A DNA stretch of 64,000 bases from Actinomycetales bacterium (GCA_015655375.1 JAATFD010000024.1:1-64000), one strand, 5' to 3'. Positions 54,859 through 63,266 are shown, counted from the first letter of the stretch. Numbers and translations are program-made. Notes: a model not told the origin generated them from the sequence alone.

Positions 54859-55602
54859 ATGCTGTGGGTGGGCACCAGTTGGAAGATGAACGGGACGATC
54901 GACTTTGCGCGCGAGTATGCGTGGAGGCTCATGGCGGCGGACGCTTCGCAGTGGGAAGGGATTCAGGCGTTCATCATTCCTCCGGCGACCGCACTCGATG
55001 CCGTTCGCGGTGTCCTTGGAGACAACGGGCCGATTCTCCTCGGCGCGCAGAACGCGCATTGGGAGGACAGCGGTGCGTGGACGGGTGAGGTGTCTGTTCC
55101 GCAGGTTGCCGATGCCGGCGCGCAGATGGTGGAAGTGGGCCACTCTGAGCGGCGTCAGCATTTCGGGGACTCCGATGAGGTCGTCAATCTGAAGGTTCGC
55201 GCGATCATCGGTCACGGTCTTCGTCCGGTGCTATGCATCGGGGAACCGGCGGAGGTCTTCGAGGCCGGTCGCTCGATCGAGTACATCACGGCGCAGGCTG
55301 ACTCTGCTCTCCAGGGGGTCGATCCCTCGTCGGTGATCCTCGCCTACGAGCCGATCTGGGCGATCGGGGAGCACGGTCGGGAGCCGCGAAGGTCGGACCT
55401 CGTCAGGGCATTCGCGGCCCTTGGCGAGCGCTACTCAAGCGACGTCACTGCCGTCGTCTACGGAGGTTCAGTGAATGCGGGGAATGCCGCAGATCTGTTG
55501 ACGATCCCTGGCGTGGAGGGATTGTTCGTGGGACGCGCAGCCTGGCGCGTCCCGGGGTACCTCGAAATTCTTCGGATTGCGAGTCGTTCTCTTCGCGCCT
55601 GA
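54859..55602 (+). CDS. lerI: Triosephosphate isomerase-like, probable L-erythrulose-1-phosphate isomerase
   Basis: 247 residues with the TIM catalytic set: Lys in VGTSWKMNGTI, His in VEVGHSERRQHFG, Glu in ILAYEPIWAIGE and phosphate loop VYGGSVNAGNA. LGAQNAHWEDSGAWTGEVSV matches the EryH/LerI branch, which interconverts L-erythrulose 1-phosphate and D-erythrulose 4-phosphate. ATG 54859 has GAGGAGG at 54847-54853. It is in one unit with lerK and derI. A housekeeping glycolytic TIM would usually lie beside gap-pgk, which is not so here. Confidence 0.8.
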   Translation: MLWVGTSWKMNGTIDFAREYAWRLMAADASQWEGIQAFIIPPATALDAVRGVLGDNGPILLGAQNAHWEDSGAWTGEVSVPQVADAGAQMVEVGHSERRQHFGDSDEVVNLKVRAIIGHGLRPVLCIGEPAEVFEAGRSIEYITAQADSALQGVDPSSVILAYEPIWAIGEHGREPRRSDLVRAFAALGERYSSDVTAVVYGGSVNAGNAADLLTIPGVEGLFVGRAAWRVPGYLEILRIASRSLRA

Positions 55603-55813
55603 GGAGGCCATGGGCTCGGCGCGGGTTGGGCGGGACACCATATCGGGTTCCGGTTCTGTCCAATCCGCGCCGTCTTGACCTCCGTGGTCTCGCCGATCCA
55701 CATGGATGATTCCGGGCCGAGTCCTCCCTGCTCGTGGAGGTGATCCGAGAATTGTCCGCTTCCTCATTCGTCATCCGGAGGGCCCCGATTCCGGGCGGTA
55801 GAATCGCCTCATC

Positions 55814-57343
55814 ATGACTGTCACCACCGCAACTGGCTCGGACATCCGTGTCCGCTTCTGCCCCTCGCCCACCGGTACCCCTCACGTCGGGATGGTGCGC
55901 ACCTGCCTGTTCAACTGGGCGTATGCGCGCCACACGGGCGGCACCTTCGTCTTCCGCATCGAGGATACCGACACCGCGCGTGACTCCCAGGAGTCCTTTG
56001 ACCAGATCCTCGACTCCCTCGACTGGCTCGGCCTCGACTGGGACGAGGGCATCGGCAAGGGCGGCCCGCATGGCCCTTACCGCCAATCGGAGCGCATGGA
56101 CACTTACCACGCGGTCGCCGACAAGCTCTTGGCCGGTGGCTACGCCTACGAGGCCTTCTCGACGTCCGAGGAGGTCGAGGCTCGGCACAAGGCCAAGGGT
56201 GAGGATCCCAAGCTCGGCTACGACGGCTTTGACCGCGACCTCACGCCCGAGCAGGTCGCGGCCTATCGCGCCGAAGGCCGTCGCCCCGTGCTGCGCATGC
56301 GCATGCCCGAGGACGACATCACCTTCACGGACCTGATCCGTGGCGACATCACCTTCCACGCGGGATCGGTCCCGGACTACGTCATCGTGCGCGCCAACGG
56401 GGATCCGCTCTACACGCTGGTCAACCCCGTGGACGACGCCCTCATGGAGATCACCCACGTCCTGCGCGGGGAGGACCTATTGTCGTCGACGCCGCGCCAG
56501 ATCGTGCTCTACCACGCGTTGGAGGACCTCGGCATCGCGCAGTTCATGCCGCGCTTCGGCCACCTGCCCTACGTGATGGGAGAGGGCAATAAGAAGCTTT
56601 CCAAGCGTGATCCGGAGTCGAACTTGTTGCTCCACCGCGACCATGGAATGATCCCGGAGGGCCTGCTCAACTACCTGGCACTACTGGGTTGGTCGATCGG
56701 TCCCGATCGCGATGTCTTCTCTCGTGAGGAGTTCGTCAAGGCGTTCGATATCGCCGATGTCAATCCGAACCCGGCGCGTTTCGACCTCAAGAAGTGCACG
56801 GCGATCAACGCGGAGCACATTCGCGAGCTGGATCCGGAGGACTTCCGTGGGCGCATCGTCCCCTTCCTCCACGAGGAAGGAATGGTCAGCGGAGATTCCT
56901 TCGATGCGCTGAATGCCCGCGAGCAGGAGATCCTCACCGCAGCCTCACCTCTCATCCAGACGCGCATCCAGGTCCTGGGGGAGGCTCCGGGCATGCTCGG
57001 TTTCCTCTTCGTCGGCGACGTCGATCTCGAGGTCGATGAGAAGGCCGTCGCCAAGCTCAAGGACACGGCTCCGGCCGTCCTCGACGCTGCGCTGCCCATC
57101 CTGGAGACCACGGGCATCGGCGACGGCGTCGAGCAGTCCTTCCGTGCGGAGGACCTCGAGGCTGGTCTGCGCGAGGCGATCGTCGAGGGCATGGGAATCA
57201 AGCCGCGTCTGGCCTTCGGACCGCTGCGAGTGGCGGTGACGGGTCGTCAGGTGTCTCCACCGCTCTTCGAGTCCATGGCGATCCTCGGACGGTCCTCGAC
57301 GGTGGACCGTGTGCGGGCCCTGCGCAAGCAGCTGGACGCGTGA
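55814..57343 (+). CDS. gltX: Glutamyl-tRNA synthetase
   Basis: Class I synthetase of 509 residues. HIGH-type motif in [18 protein letters not shown] (here HVGM), [19 protein letters not shown], and KMSKS-type [12 protein letters not shown]. The C-terminal helical anticodon-binding domain covers about 340-505. Charges tRNA-Glu; in many Actinobacteria also tRNA-Gln before amidation. A terminator, tRNA-Gln and two tRNA-Glu genes follow on the same strand, a widely seen grouping. Confidence 0.96.
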   Translation: MTVTTATGSDIRVRFCPSPTGTPHVGMVRTCLFNWAYARHTGGTFVFRIEDTDTARDSQESFDQILDSLDWLGLDWDEGIGKGGPHGPYRQSERMDTYHAVADKLLAGGYAYEAFSTSEEVEARHKAKGEDPKLGYDGFDRDLTPEQVAAYRAEGRRPVLRMRMPEDDITFTDLIRGDITFHAGSVPDYVIVRANGDPLYTLVNPVDDALMEITHVLRGEDLLSSTPRQIVLYHALEDLGIAQFMPRFGHLPYVMGEGNKKLSKRDPESNLLLHRDHGMIPEGLLNYLALLGWSIGPDRDVFSREEFVKAFDIADVNPNPARFDLKKCTAINAEHIRELDPEDFRGRIVPFLHEEGMVSGDSFDALNAREQEILTAASPLIQTRIQVLGEAPGMLGFLFVGDVDLEVDEKAVAKLKDTAPAVLDAALPILETTGIGDGVEQSFRAEDLEAGLREAIVEGMGIKPRLAFGPLRVAVTGRQVSPPLFESMAILGRSSTVDRVRALRKQLDA

Positions 57344-57363
57344 ATCGCTGACCGCGTGAGCAT

Positions 57364-57391
57364 CCCCACGCCTCCCGGATTTGGCGTGGGG
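57364..57391 (+). terminator. gltX terminator
   Basis: CCCCACGCC (57364-57372) and GGCGTGGGG (57383-57391) form a perfect 9-bp stem with a 10-base loop 21 bases after the gltX stop. Confidence 0.8.
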
Positions 57392-57456
57392 CCTGCTCTC
57401 GGGTACTGTTTTCTTTCGTCGCCGACAGTGAGTAATCGATTGTCGCGATACCACCA

Positions 57457-57528
57457 TGGGGTATGGTGTAATCGGCAGCACGAGTGATTCTGGTTCACTT
57501 AGTCTAGGTTCGAGTCCTGGTACCCCAG
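57457..57528 (+). tRNA. tRNA-Gln (CUG)
   Basis: 72-base cloverleaf: acceptor TGGGGTA/TACCCCA, anticodon loop TTCTGGT with CTG anticodon, T-loop GGTTCGAGTCC. CCA is not encoded (discriminator G then CG). Confidence 0.95.
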
Positions 57529-57564
57529 CGATTGCCGGTCAGTGGTCTGATTGGAATCATCGAG

Positions 57565-57640
57565 GCCCCCATCGTCTAGCGGCCTAGGACGTCGCCCTCT
57601 CACGGCGCAAACATCGGTTCAAATCCGATTGGGGGTACCA
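57565..57640 (+). tRNA. tRNA-Glu (CUC), copy 1
   Basis: Acceptor GCCCCCA/TGGGGGT, D-arm TCTAGCGGCCTAGGA, anticodon CTC in CCCTCTCACG, T-loop GGTTCAAATCC, and encoded CCA end. Identical in all 76 bases to copy 2. Confidence 0.95.
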
Positions 57641-57688
57641 CCTCGTCGATCTTGGTCGACGGGACAAACGCCCGTTCGCGGGCCATAT

Positions 57689-57764
57689 GCCCCCATCGTC
57701 TAGCGGCCTAGGACGTCGCCCTCTCACGGCGCAAACATCGGTTCAAATCCGATTGGGGGTACCA
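57689..57764 (+). tRNA. tRNA-Glu (CUC), copy 2
   Basis: Same 76 bases as copy 1, starting 124 bases downstream, including encoded CCA. The spacer between copies is unrelated to the flanks, so the duplication covers only the gene. Confidence 0.95.
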
Positions 57765-57766
57765 GC

Positions 57767-57807
57767 CTGCTCGCGTGTCCGACTTCCGGATGTGCGAGCA
57801 GTTTTTT
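57767..57807 (+). terminator. tRNA cluster terminator
   Basis: CTGCTCGC (57767-57774) and GCGAGCAG (57794-57801) form a perfect 8-bp stem followed by six T (57802-57807): a classical intrinsic terminator right after the second tRNA-Glu. Confidence 0.9.
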
Positions 57808-57914
57808 CTGCCCACAGTGGCGTCGTGACTGTCGGCGAGACGGTCTGCACTGCGTGTCGTGGCACGGTATGGTCGCTGACCAAGTCCGAATCATGACGAG
57901 AATTTGAATCAGCC

Positions 57915-57942
57915 TTGACAACAAGAAGACATGTCCTAGACT
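57915..57942 (+). promoter_or_regulatory. Promoter of the cucumopine-synthase-like/ABC operon
   Basis: Perfect -35 TTGACA (57915-57920), 16-base spacer, -10 TAGACT (57937-57942). Predicted transcription start near 57949 falls inside the first operator palindrome. Confidence 0.7.
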
Positions 57943-57946
57943 CGGA

Positions 57947-57991
57947 TGTAGTCCTGACTACATAGATTATCTAATAAGTAGTTAGCACTAC
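57947..57991. promoter_or_regulatory. Two GTAGT-N4-ACTAC operators
   Basis: TGTAGTCCTGACTACA (57947-57962) and GTAGTTAGCACTAC (57978-57991). Their centres are 30 bases apart, close to three helical turns, so two regulator dimers can sit on one face. They cover the predicted transcription start and leader of the operon. Similar sites recur at 63156 and 63253. Confidence 0.7.
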
Positions 57992-58035
57992 ATGGGCATT
58001 TGCTCATGTCACTGGTCGAGCGAAGGAGAAGAGCT

Positions 58036-59031
58036 ATGGGACGCAAGGTGCGCCTCTCGTGGGCCGAAGCGGATGTCTCGGTCGTCGCTGAGCTTGCGGA
58101 TGAGCAGAACCCGGAGCTGTGCGAGGAATTCTGGCAGTCGCTCCCCTTCACGGTCTCGCAGGAGCATCCGGTCGTGTCGGGCGAATCGATCTACGCGTGG
58201 ACTCCACTTGTCTCGACGGCACCGGTGCGCTACAAGATCAAGATCGTTGATTGCCCGATCGGCGCCCTGCGTTATTCGCAGTCAACGGGCAACAAGCTCT
58301 CCGTCCAGTACGGCAAAGGACTGGAGACGACCGTCCAGCCGTACCTGGGCCAGGTTGTGGCTGAGGATTGCGACAAGCTGCCCGAACTCGGACGGATCGT
58401 CTGGGAGAACCTGTTCTGGAAGAAGGGGATCATCCACCTGCACATCGAGCCCGTTGACTCGGAGGTCGTCAAGGCTCCTGCGGACCACGTGCCGACGGAA
58501 CTGGAACAGGAGCTGATCATCCGCGCGATGAGCATGCTTGAGAACGAGCCCGAGGAGCTCAAGGAGATCCGCCGCGGTGAGGTCCAGGACACGGGGACCT
58601 ATGGGCAGTACTTCACCGCATGGGACTTTGCGAATGGCATGATCCGCGACTATGTCATGTACACGATCTACCCGATGCTCAGGCTCGTCGGCACGGTCGA
58701 TCCCGGCACGATCAGCACGATCTATGACGAATACGACCCGCCGTATTCGTCCTACCTGGGCTACTCGGGTCTTCACGAGTTTGAGTCATTCGCCACCCGT
58801 GTGGGTGACGCGCTGCGCAGCGCGACCTCCGACGAGGAGGTCCGACATCTCCTTGAGGCCTACCTCAAGTACGGAAACCGGCTGTGCGCATGGTCGTACC
58901 ACTACTTCCCCCACTACCTCGGGATCTTCTACCGTCGCGAGGACCTGAAGGCGGAGTTTCCGGGCCGGTGGGCTCCGGCTGCACCGCGAGAACTGGATGG
59001 TGGGACTCCGTCGCTCATCCCGCAGGGCTGA
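58036..59031 (+). CDS. Cyclophilin-fold (DUF3830-like) protein with cucumopine-synthase-like helical domain
   Basis: 331 residues in two parts. Residues about 1-140 look like the cyclophilin-like DUF3830 beta-barrel: KVRLSWAEADVSVVAELADE, EEFWQSLPFTVSQEHPVVSG and GALRYSQSTGNKLSVQYGKG. Residues about 165-310 are helical and rich in Tyr/Trp (TYGQYFTAWDFANGMIRDYV, and CAWSYHYFPHYLGIFYRRED), as in the helical bundle of cucumopine/mikimopine synthases. Those enzymes condense histidine with 2-oxoglutarate. Whether this protein makes, breaks or only binds an opine-like imidazole compound cannot be told. GAAGGAG precedes ATG 58036. It heads an amino-acid ABC importer operon. Assignment rests on recalled family features, so treat it as moderate. 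Confidence 0.5.
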   Translation: MGRKVRLSWAEADVSVVAELADEQNPELCEEFWQSLPFTVSQEHPVVSGESIYAWTPLVSTAPVRYKIKIVDCPIGALRYSQSTGNKLSVQYGKGLETTVQPYLGQVVAEDCDKLPELGRIVWENLFWKKGIIHLHIEPVDSEVVKAPADHVPTELEQELIIRAMSMLENEPEELKEIRRGEVQDTGTYGQYFTAWDFANGMIRDYVMYTIYPMLRLVGTVDPGTISTIYDEYDPPYSSYLGYSGLHEFESFATRVGDALRSATSDEEVRHLLEAYLKYGNRLCAWSYHYFPHYLGIFYRREDLKAEFPGRWAPAAPRELDGGTPSLIPQG

Positions 59032-59131
59032 TCCCTGGGTTTCGGGGACATCGGGGCGACCAATCGGATCGGGAATCGATCCACATTCTTTTCGCAGTGT
59101 GAATCCCACACCACCACGAGATGGGGCCGTC

Positions 59132-60064
59132 ATGAACATCAAATTCTCGAGAGCAGTGAAACGGCGCGCGATGGCATTGTGTCTGTTGCTGGCCGGTGTG
59201 ACCTCTATAGGTGCTTGCTCAAGTGGAAGCGCGGGGTCGAGCTCAGCCTCACCCACACCGTCCGCGTCGAGCACGCTCTTTTCCAGTCTTCCGCAATCGA
59301 TCCAGGATTCCGGCGTCATCACGATCGGCACGACCGCCGAGTATCCACCCTGCGAGTTCTTCGAGGACGACTCGACGGACATGGTCGGATTCGAACCAGA
59401 CCTGTGGAATGCCATTGCCGCGAAACTCGGAGTCACAGTGAAAGCAGAGTCGATTGACTTCTCCTCCTTGGTTCCGGGCGTTCAGAACGGCAAGTACGAC
59501 GTCGCCATGGAATGCGTCCGCGACACCGAGGAACGTGAGTCCCAAGTGACGATGGTCGACTACATCTACGGAGAGGTCGGCTTTCTGTTCAAGGAGGAGA
59601 ACTCCAATGGAATCAGTGATGACCCTCTGAGTGTTTGCGGATTGACCGCCGCGATCGTCACAGGATCGACGAACGAGGATCGCCTGCAGAAGATCAATGA
59701 CAACTGCACGGCGAATGGGAAGGATGAGGCGACGATCCTCCAGGTCCCCGCCCAATCGCAGGCTTTGACCGCCATCCAGTCCGGTCAGGCCGACTTCACG
59801 ATCCAGGACGTCGCAGCCGCCACCTACATCACCCAGACGAGCAGCGTCCCGATGTCCGCGGTCGCAACGGATTTCATTCCGAAGGGCTATCTGGGCGCGG
59901 TCATCGCCTCAGACAACACAGAGCTGCAGAACGCATGGTTGGCCGGTCTCAAGGAGATCATCGCCGACGGGACGTACGACCAGATCCTTCAAAAATGGGG
60001 TCTGAGCGACCTCCACATCGGTGAACCGGGAATCAACCTGGCCACAGCATCGCCGATCGAGTGA
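59132..60064 (+). CDS. Amino-acid ABC transporter substrate-binding lipoprotein
   Basis: 310 residues. Signal peptide with lipobox IGAC (cysteine at about residue 28), a Ser/Pro-rich linker, then a family 3 (polar amino-acid) binding fold: GVITIGTTAEYPPCEFFEDD, MVGFEPDLWNAIAAKLGVTV, KYDVAMECVRDTEERESQVT, LQSGQADF-like AIQSGQADFTIQDVAAATYI. ATG 59132 starts the signal; upstream frame is spurious. Second gene of the operon, 100 bases after the cucumopine-like gene. A paralogue begins at 63658. Confidence 0.88.
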   Translation: MNIKFSRAVKRRAMALCLLLAGVTSIGACSSGSAGSSSASPTPSASSTLFSSLPQSIQDSGVITIGTTAEYPPCEFFEDDSTDMVGFEPDLWNAIAAKLGVTVKAESIDFSSLVPGVQNGKYDVAMECVRDTEERESQVTMVDYIYGEVGFLFKEENSNGISDDPLSVCGLTAAIVTGSTNEDRLQKINDNCTANGKDEATILQVPAQSQALTAIQSGQADFTIQDVAAATYITQTSSVPMSAVATDFIPKGYLGAVIASDNTELQNAWLAGLKEIIADGTYDQILQKWGLSDLHIGEPGINLATASPIE

Positions 60065-60142
60065 CGCGCTCACGGGTGTGGGGAGCGTGCGTCTTCTCCC
60101 CACACCCGTGCAACATGATCGACCTCGAGAATGAGGTGGGGA

Positions 60143-61063
60143 ATGAGAGAAATCAACAGGCATCTGGGACTCTCCAGGCCCGTTTCTGCCCACGGGGAAA
60201 TCCATCCACGCAGGAGACCCGGCAGAACGGTCGCTGCAGTGTTAGTTGTGCTGATTGCGGCCTTCGTCCTCTACCAGCTGAGCCAGAACAAGGGCCTCGG
60301 TTGGCCCCAGTTCAGGACGTACCTCTTCTACCCGGCGATCATCAGGGGAATTGGCGTCACTCTGGTGCTGACATTGGTCGGAATGGTTGGCGGAATCCTC
60401 GGGGGATTCGTGCTGGTCATGGCGATGAGGTCCGGGAACCGCCTGCTCTCCAGCGTCGCCGGCATCTACATCTGGCTGGTCCGGGGGGTTCCCCTGTTGG
60501 TCCAGATCATCTTCTGCTTCAACTTCGCAATCATCGTGCCGCGTTTGGTTCTCCATGTGCCGGGGACGTCGCTGTGGCGTGAATGGGACATGAACGATCT
60601 GATGTCAGGCTTCACGGCGGCGGTGATTGCGCTGGTCCTCAACGAGGCCGCCTATATGGCCGAGATCATCCGCGGGAGTCTGGCTTCGGTACCTGTCGGA
60701 CAGACGCAGGCTGCGCTGTCTCTCGGGTTCACCTCGGGACGCGCCCTGCGCCGTGTTGTGTTCCCCCAGACGATCCGGGCGCTCATCCCGCCGACGGGCA
60801 ACCAACTGATCGGCATGATCAAGAACACTTCGCTGGTCTCAGCCGTCGGTGGCGGTGATCTGTTCACTCACGTCCAATACGTCTACGGTTCCAACTTCGC
60901 AGTGGTCCCACTCCTGTTGGTTGGATGCTTCTGGTACCTGGTCATCACCTCGATCCTCTCGATTGTCCAGATGTGGATCGAGCACCGGTTGCTCGGTGGC
61001 GGACGGAGACGGACGTCCGCGGTCGAGGTCCGCAGCGACGGTGAAGGGGCGGTTGAGGCATGA
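60143..61063 (+). CDS. Amino-acid ABC transporter permease (HisM/GlnP type)
   Basis: About 306 residues with five to six membrane segments. GIGVTLVLTLVGMVGGILGG, IWLVRGVPLLVQIIF and the EAA loop with NEAAYMAEIIRGSLASVPVG and QTQAALSLGFTSGRALRRVV are typical of polar amino-acid permeases. ATG 60143 has GAGGTGGGG just upstream; ATG 60131 is possible. It overlaps the ATPase gene start by four bases. Confidence 0.9.
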   Translation: MREINRHLGLSRPVSAHGEIHPRRRPGRTVAAVLVVLIAAFVLYQLSQNKGLGWPQFRTYLFYPAIIRGIGVTLVLTLVGMVGGILGGFVLVMAMRSGNRLLSSVAGIYIWLVRGVPLLVQIIFCFNFAIIVPRLVLHVPGTSLWREWDMNDLMSGFTAAVIALVLNEAAYMAEIIRGSLASVPVGQTQAALSLGFTSGRALRRVVFPQTIRALIPPTGNQLIGMIKNTSLVSAVGGGDLFTHVQYVYGSNFAVVPLLLVGCFWYLVITSILSIVQMWIEHRLLGGGRRRTSAVEVRSDGEGAVEA

Positions 61064-61827
61064 CAAACGACGAGGTCCTTGCGGTCTCCGGACTGCACAA
61101 GTGGTACGGCGACGACCACGTGCTGCGTGGCGTGGATTTCACCGTCAACCAGGGCGAGGTCGTCTCGATCATCGGCCCGTCCGGAGCTGGCAAGTCGACG
61201 ATGCTCCGATGCATCAACTATCTCGACACATTCGACCGGGGCAGCGTCCGCATCCGGGGTGAGGAGGTCGCTTACATCGAGCACCGTGGTCGCCACGTGG
61301 AGCGCCCCGAGAAGGATCTTGCGGCAATGCGGTCGAGGATGGGGATGGTCTTCCAGAACTTCAACCTGTTCGGACACCTCACCGCCCTCGAAAACGTCAT
61401 GTTCGCCCCTCGGCTGATCAGGGGCCAGTCGCGAAGTTTCACGGAAGAACGAGGTCATACCCTGCTGGGAGTCGTCGGCATGGAGTCACGGGCGCATGCA
61501 CTCCCGTCTGAGTTGTCAGGTGGCGAGCAACAGCGTGTGGCGATCGCGCGTGCGCTCGCGATGAAGCCCGAGCTTCTCTTGCTCGATGAGCCGACCTCAG
61601 CCCTCGACCCCCAGCGGGTCGGCGAGGTCCTCGGGGTGGTTCGTGAATTGGCGAGGGCGGGGACGACGATGCTCGTGGTGACACATGAGGTGTCTTTTGC
61701 CCGCGAGGTTTCCGACCGCATCATCTTCATGCTTGACGGCCGGGTCCACGAGGAAGGGCTCGCCGCGCAGATGATGGATTCGCCGCGGACTCCCGAACTC
61801 AGCGCTTTCCTCGGGCTGCCTGCCTGA
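61060..61827 (+). CDS. Amino-acid ABC transporter ATP-binding protein (GlnQ type)
   Basis: 255 residues. Walker A IIGPSGAGKSTMLRCINYLD, Q-loop GMVFQNFNLFGHLTALENVM, signature ELSGGEQQRVAIARALAMKP, Walker B LLLLDEPTSALDP, switch LVVTHEVSFARE. ATG overlaps the permease stop. Last gene of the operon; convergent with the RpiR gene 29 bases away. Confidence 0.93.
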   Translation: MTNDEVLAVSGLHKWYGDDHVLRGVDFTVNQGEVVSIIGPSGAGKSTMLRCINYLDTFDRGSVRIRGEEVAYIEHRGRHVERPEKDLAAMRSRMGMVFQNFNLFGHLTALENVMFAPRLIRGQSRSFTEERGHTLLGVVGMESRAHALPSELSGGEQQRVAIARALAMKPELLLLDEPTSALDPQRVGEVLGVVRELARAGTTMLVVTHEVSFAREVSDRIIFMLDGRVHEEGLAAQMMDSPRTPELSAFLGLPA

Positions 61828-61856
61828 CCTGAAGACCTGTCCGCTGGGGGCCCGGC

Positions 61857-62762
61857 TCAGTCCAGGTCGCGCCCGAAGGCGGGGAGTTCCAGGTCGGATT
61901 GCTCGGTCTCCTTGCCGAGTTCTACGCGCAAGGTGTTGAGCTCGTCCATCGCCTGATGGGCACGTGTGTCCTGGCGGCCCGCCAGCGCCAGGGCCAGCGC
62001 CTGACAGACCGCAGCCGGCATGAGGAGCTCGCCGGTCGCGTCCAGTGAGGCGCTCGGCAGGGGAAGCAGGATATCGGCGGCGTCGGCGGGGGGTGCACTC
62101 ACGGCCTCCGTCAGGAGGATGCTGGTTGCCCCGACCTCGTGAGCCCGTTCGAGGACGACGGAATGCTCCCGGAAGATCCGCACGGGCGCAAAGATGATGA
62201 CCGCGGTGGATCCACTGACCTGGAGAAGTTCATCGGCCAGACCGATGCCGGTGGCGGTGCTCGACCGTGCACGACGTCCCATCCGTGTCAGCAGTGTCGC
62301 GAGGTGAAGTCCGAGAAATCCGGCTGGCGGTACCCCGAAGCACCAGATGTCAGCGGCGCAATCCGCCGCGTCGAGGGCGGACTGCCACGCGTCGGTGTCC
62401 TCGAGTTCGGCGAGGACCTGGAGGTTCGCGCTCGCATCAGCGGCGACGGTGGACAGCACGCTGCCCTCCGGGCCGACGCTGTCGAGGCGATTGGCGAGTT
62501 GTCGGCCGGGATCGGAGCGGTCCTTGAGCATCTTCAGAGCGAAGACGCGCATGTCCTTAAGGGAGGAAAACCCGAGCGCCTGCGCCATCCGGATCACGGT
62601 GGCGTCCGACGTCCCCGTTTCGTGGGCGATCTCGATTGCGGACATCGTGGCGGCCCGGTCGGGATGACGCATGACGAACTGGGTGACCTTGCGCATCGTG
62701 GGGGAGAGGTTCCCATAGTGCTGGTAAAAGCGCGCGGGCAGTGTGTCCTCGTCGTCGGCCAT
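61857..62762 (-). CDS. RpiR-family (MurR/RpiR) transcriptional regulator
   Basis: 301 residues from ATG 62762 (AGGCGGA upstream; ATG 62786 is possible). N-terminal HTH_6: NLSPTMRKVTQFVMRHPDRA, EIAHETGTSDATVIRMAQAL, GFSSLKDMRVFALKML. C-terminal SIS-like domain: ADIWCFGVPPAGFLGLHLAT, STAVIIFAPVRIFREH, GATSILLTEAVSAPPADAAD; such domains normally bind sugar phosphates, but family members near amino-acid ABC genes are also common. Likely reader of the GTAGT-N4-ACTAC sites; inferred from position only. Confidence 0.87.
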   Translation of the reverse strand: MADDEDTLPARFYQHYGNLSPTMRKVTQFVMRHPDRAATMSAIEIAHETGTSDATVIRMAQALGFSSLKDMRVFALKMLKDRSDPGRQLANRLDSVGPEGSVLSTVAADASANLQVLAELEDTDAWQSALDAADCAADIWCFGVPPAGFLGLHLATLLTRMGRRARSSTATGIGLADELLQVSGSTAVIIFAPVRIFREHSVVLERAHEVGATSILLTEAVSAPPADAADILLPLPSASLDATGELLMPAAVCQALALALAGRQDTRAHQAMDELNTLRVELGKETEQSDLELPAFGRDLD

Positions 62763-62819
62763 CGAGTTCCGCCTTTCGTCCAGCACTGTCGTCGCCCTCG
62801 ATCCTCCGGCGGCATTATC

Positions 62820-63086
62820 TCAGTGTGGACTGCCTCCGATGCTTCTGGCCGGCATTTGTGCACGTCGGGCGGGTCCGGTGGCGATTTCGAGGTCGTGAGC
62901 CGAGGACACCAACTCGCCGGAGGAGTGCGGACATTGCCTTTGTCCACCAGCGCCGTGGGCAAGCGCGAAGAGCGCCTCCTCGGTCAGTTCAACGCGAGCA
63001 CCTTCATGGGCGAGCGCGGCAACCTCCACACTGGACATGGGGATGGTGCCACCGCGCACGAACAAGCTCGATGTGAGGCAAATCAT
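62820..63086 (-). pseudogene. Possible histidine ammonia-lyase 5' remnant
   Basis: An 88-codon frame contains SSVEVAALAHEGARVELTEE and ALFALAHG, which resembles the N-terminal strand and helix of histidine ammonia-lyase (HutH), normally about 500 residues. Similarity stops after about 40 residues and nothing of the MIO active-site region follows. It lies just upstream of the RpiR gene on the same strand. A chance resemblance cannot be excluded. Confidence 0.35.
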
Positions 63087-63155
63087 TAGCGCCGAGTCAA
63101 GGGAGGGGCGTCAATCTACCATGTGACCATACTTTCTTGGCTCGAGAGGTTGGAA

Positions 63156-63169
63156 GTAGCAAGAACTAC
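63156..63169. promoter_or_regulatory. GTAGT-N4-ACTAC-like site (one mismatch)
   Basis: GTAGCAAGAACTAC matches the half-sites GTAGT/ACTAC at 9 of 10 positions. It lies 97 bases (centre to centre) from the perfect site at 63253. Confidence 0.45.
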
Positions 63170-63252
63170 ATCAAGCTCGTTGAATTGAAAACTGTTGCGA
63201 AATAGATCGACCTTTTTATCCAAAAATAAGCTATAGAGAGAGTTTCTCAAAT

Positions 63253-63266
63253 GTAGTTTATACTAC
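63253..63266. promoter_or_regulatory. GTAGT-N4-ACTAC operator upstream of the second binding protein
   Basis: GTAGTTTATACTAC is a perfect match to the two sites that overlap the promoter of the 58036-61827 operon. It suggests that the second binding protein at 63658 belongs to the same regulon. Confidence 0.6.

Noticed and set aside
54402..55602. Housekeeping rpiB and tpiA
   Set aside because: Both lie in one unit behind a DhaKL-type kinase; the RpiB-like protein has D-S-A-G in place of D-H-A-G and the TIM-like one matches the tetrulose branch, so apionate/erythrulose roles are more likely.
47539..55602. Erythritol catabolism operon
   Set aside because: The kinase/isomerase part is shared with erythritol pathways, but the EryA-type kinase and EryB-type dehydrogenase are absent while OiaC- and ApnO-like genes are present.
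57687..57896. 69-codon frame starting in the second tRNA-Glu
   Set aside because: Overlaps a tRNA and its terminator; not a protein gene.
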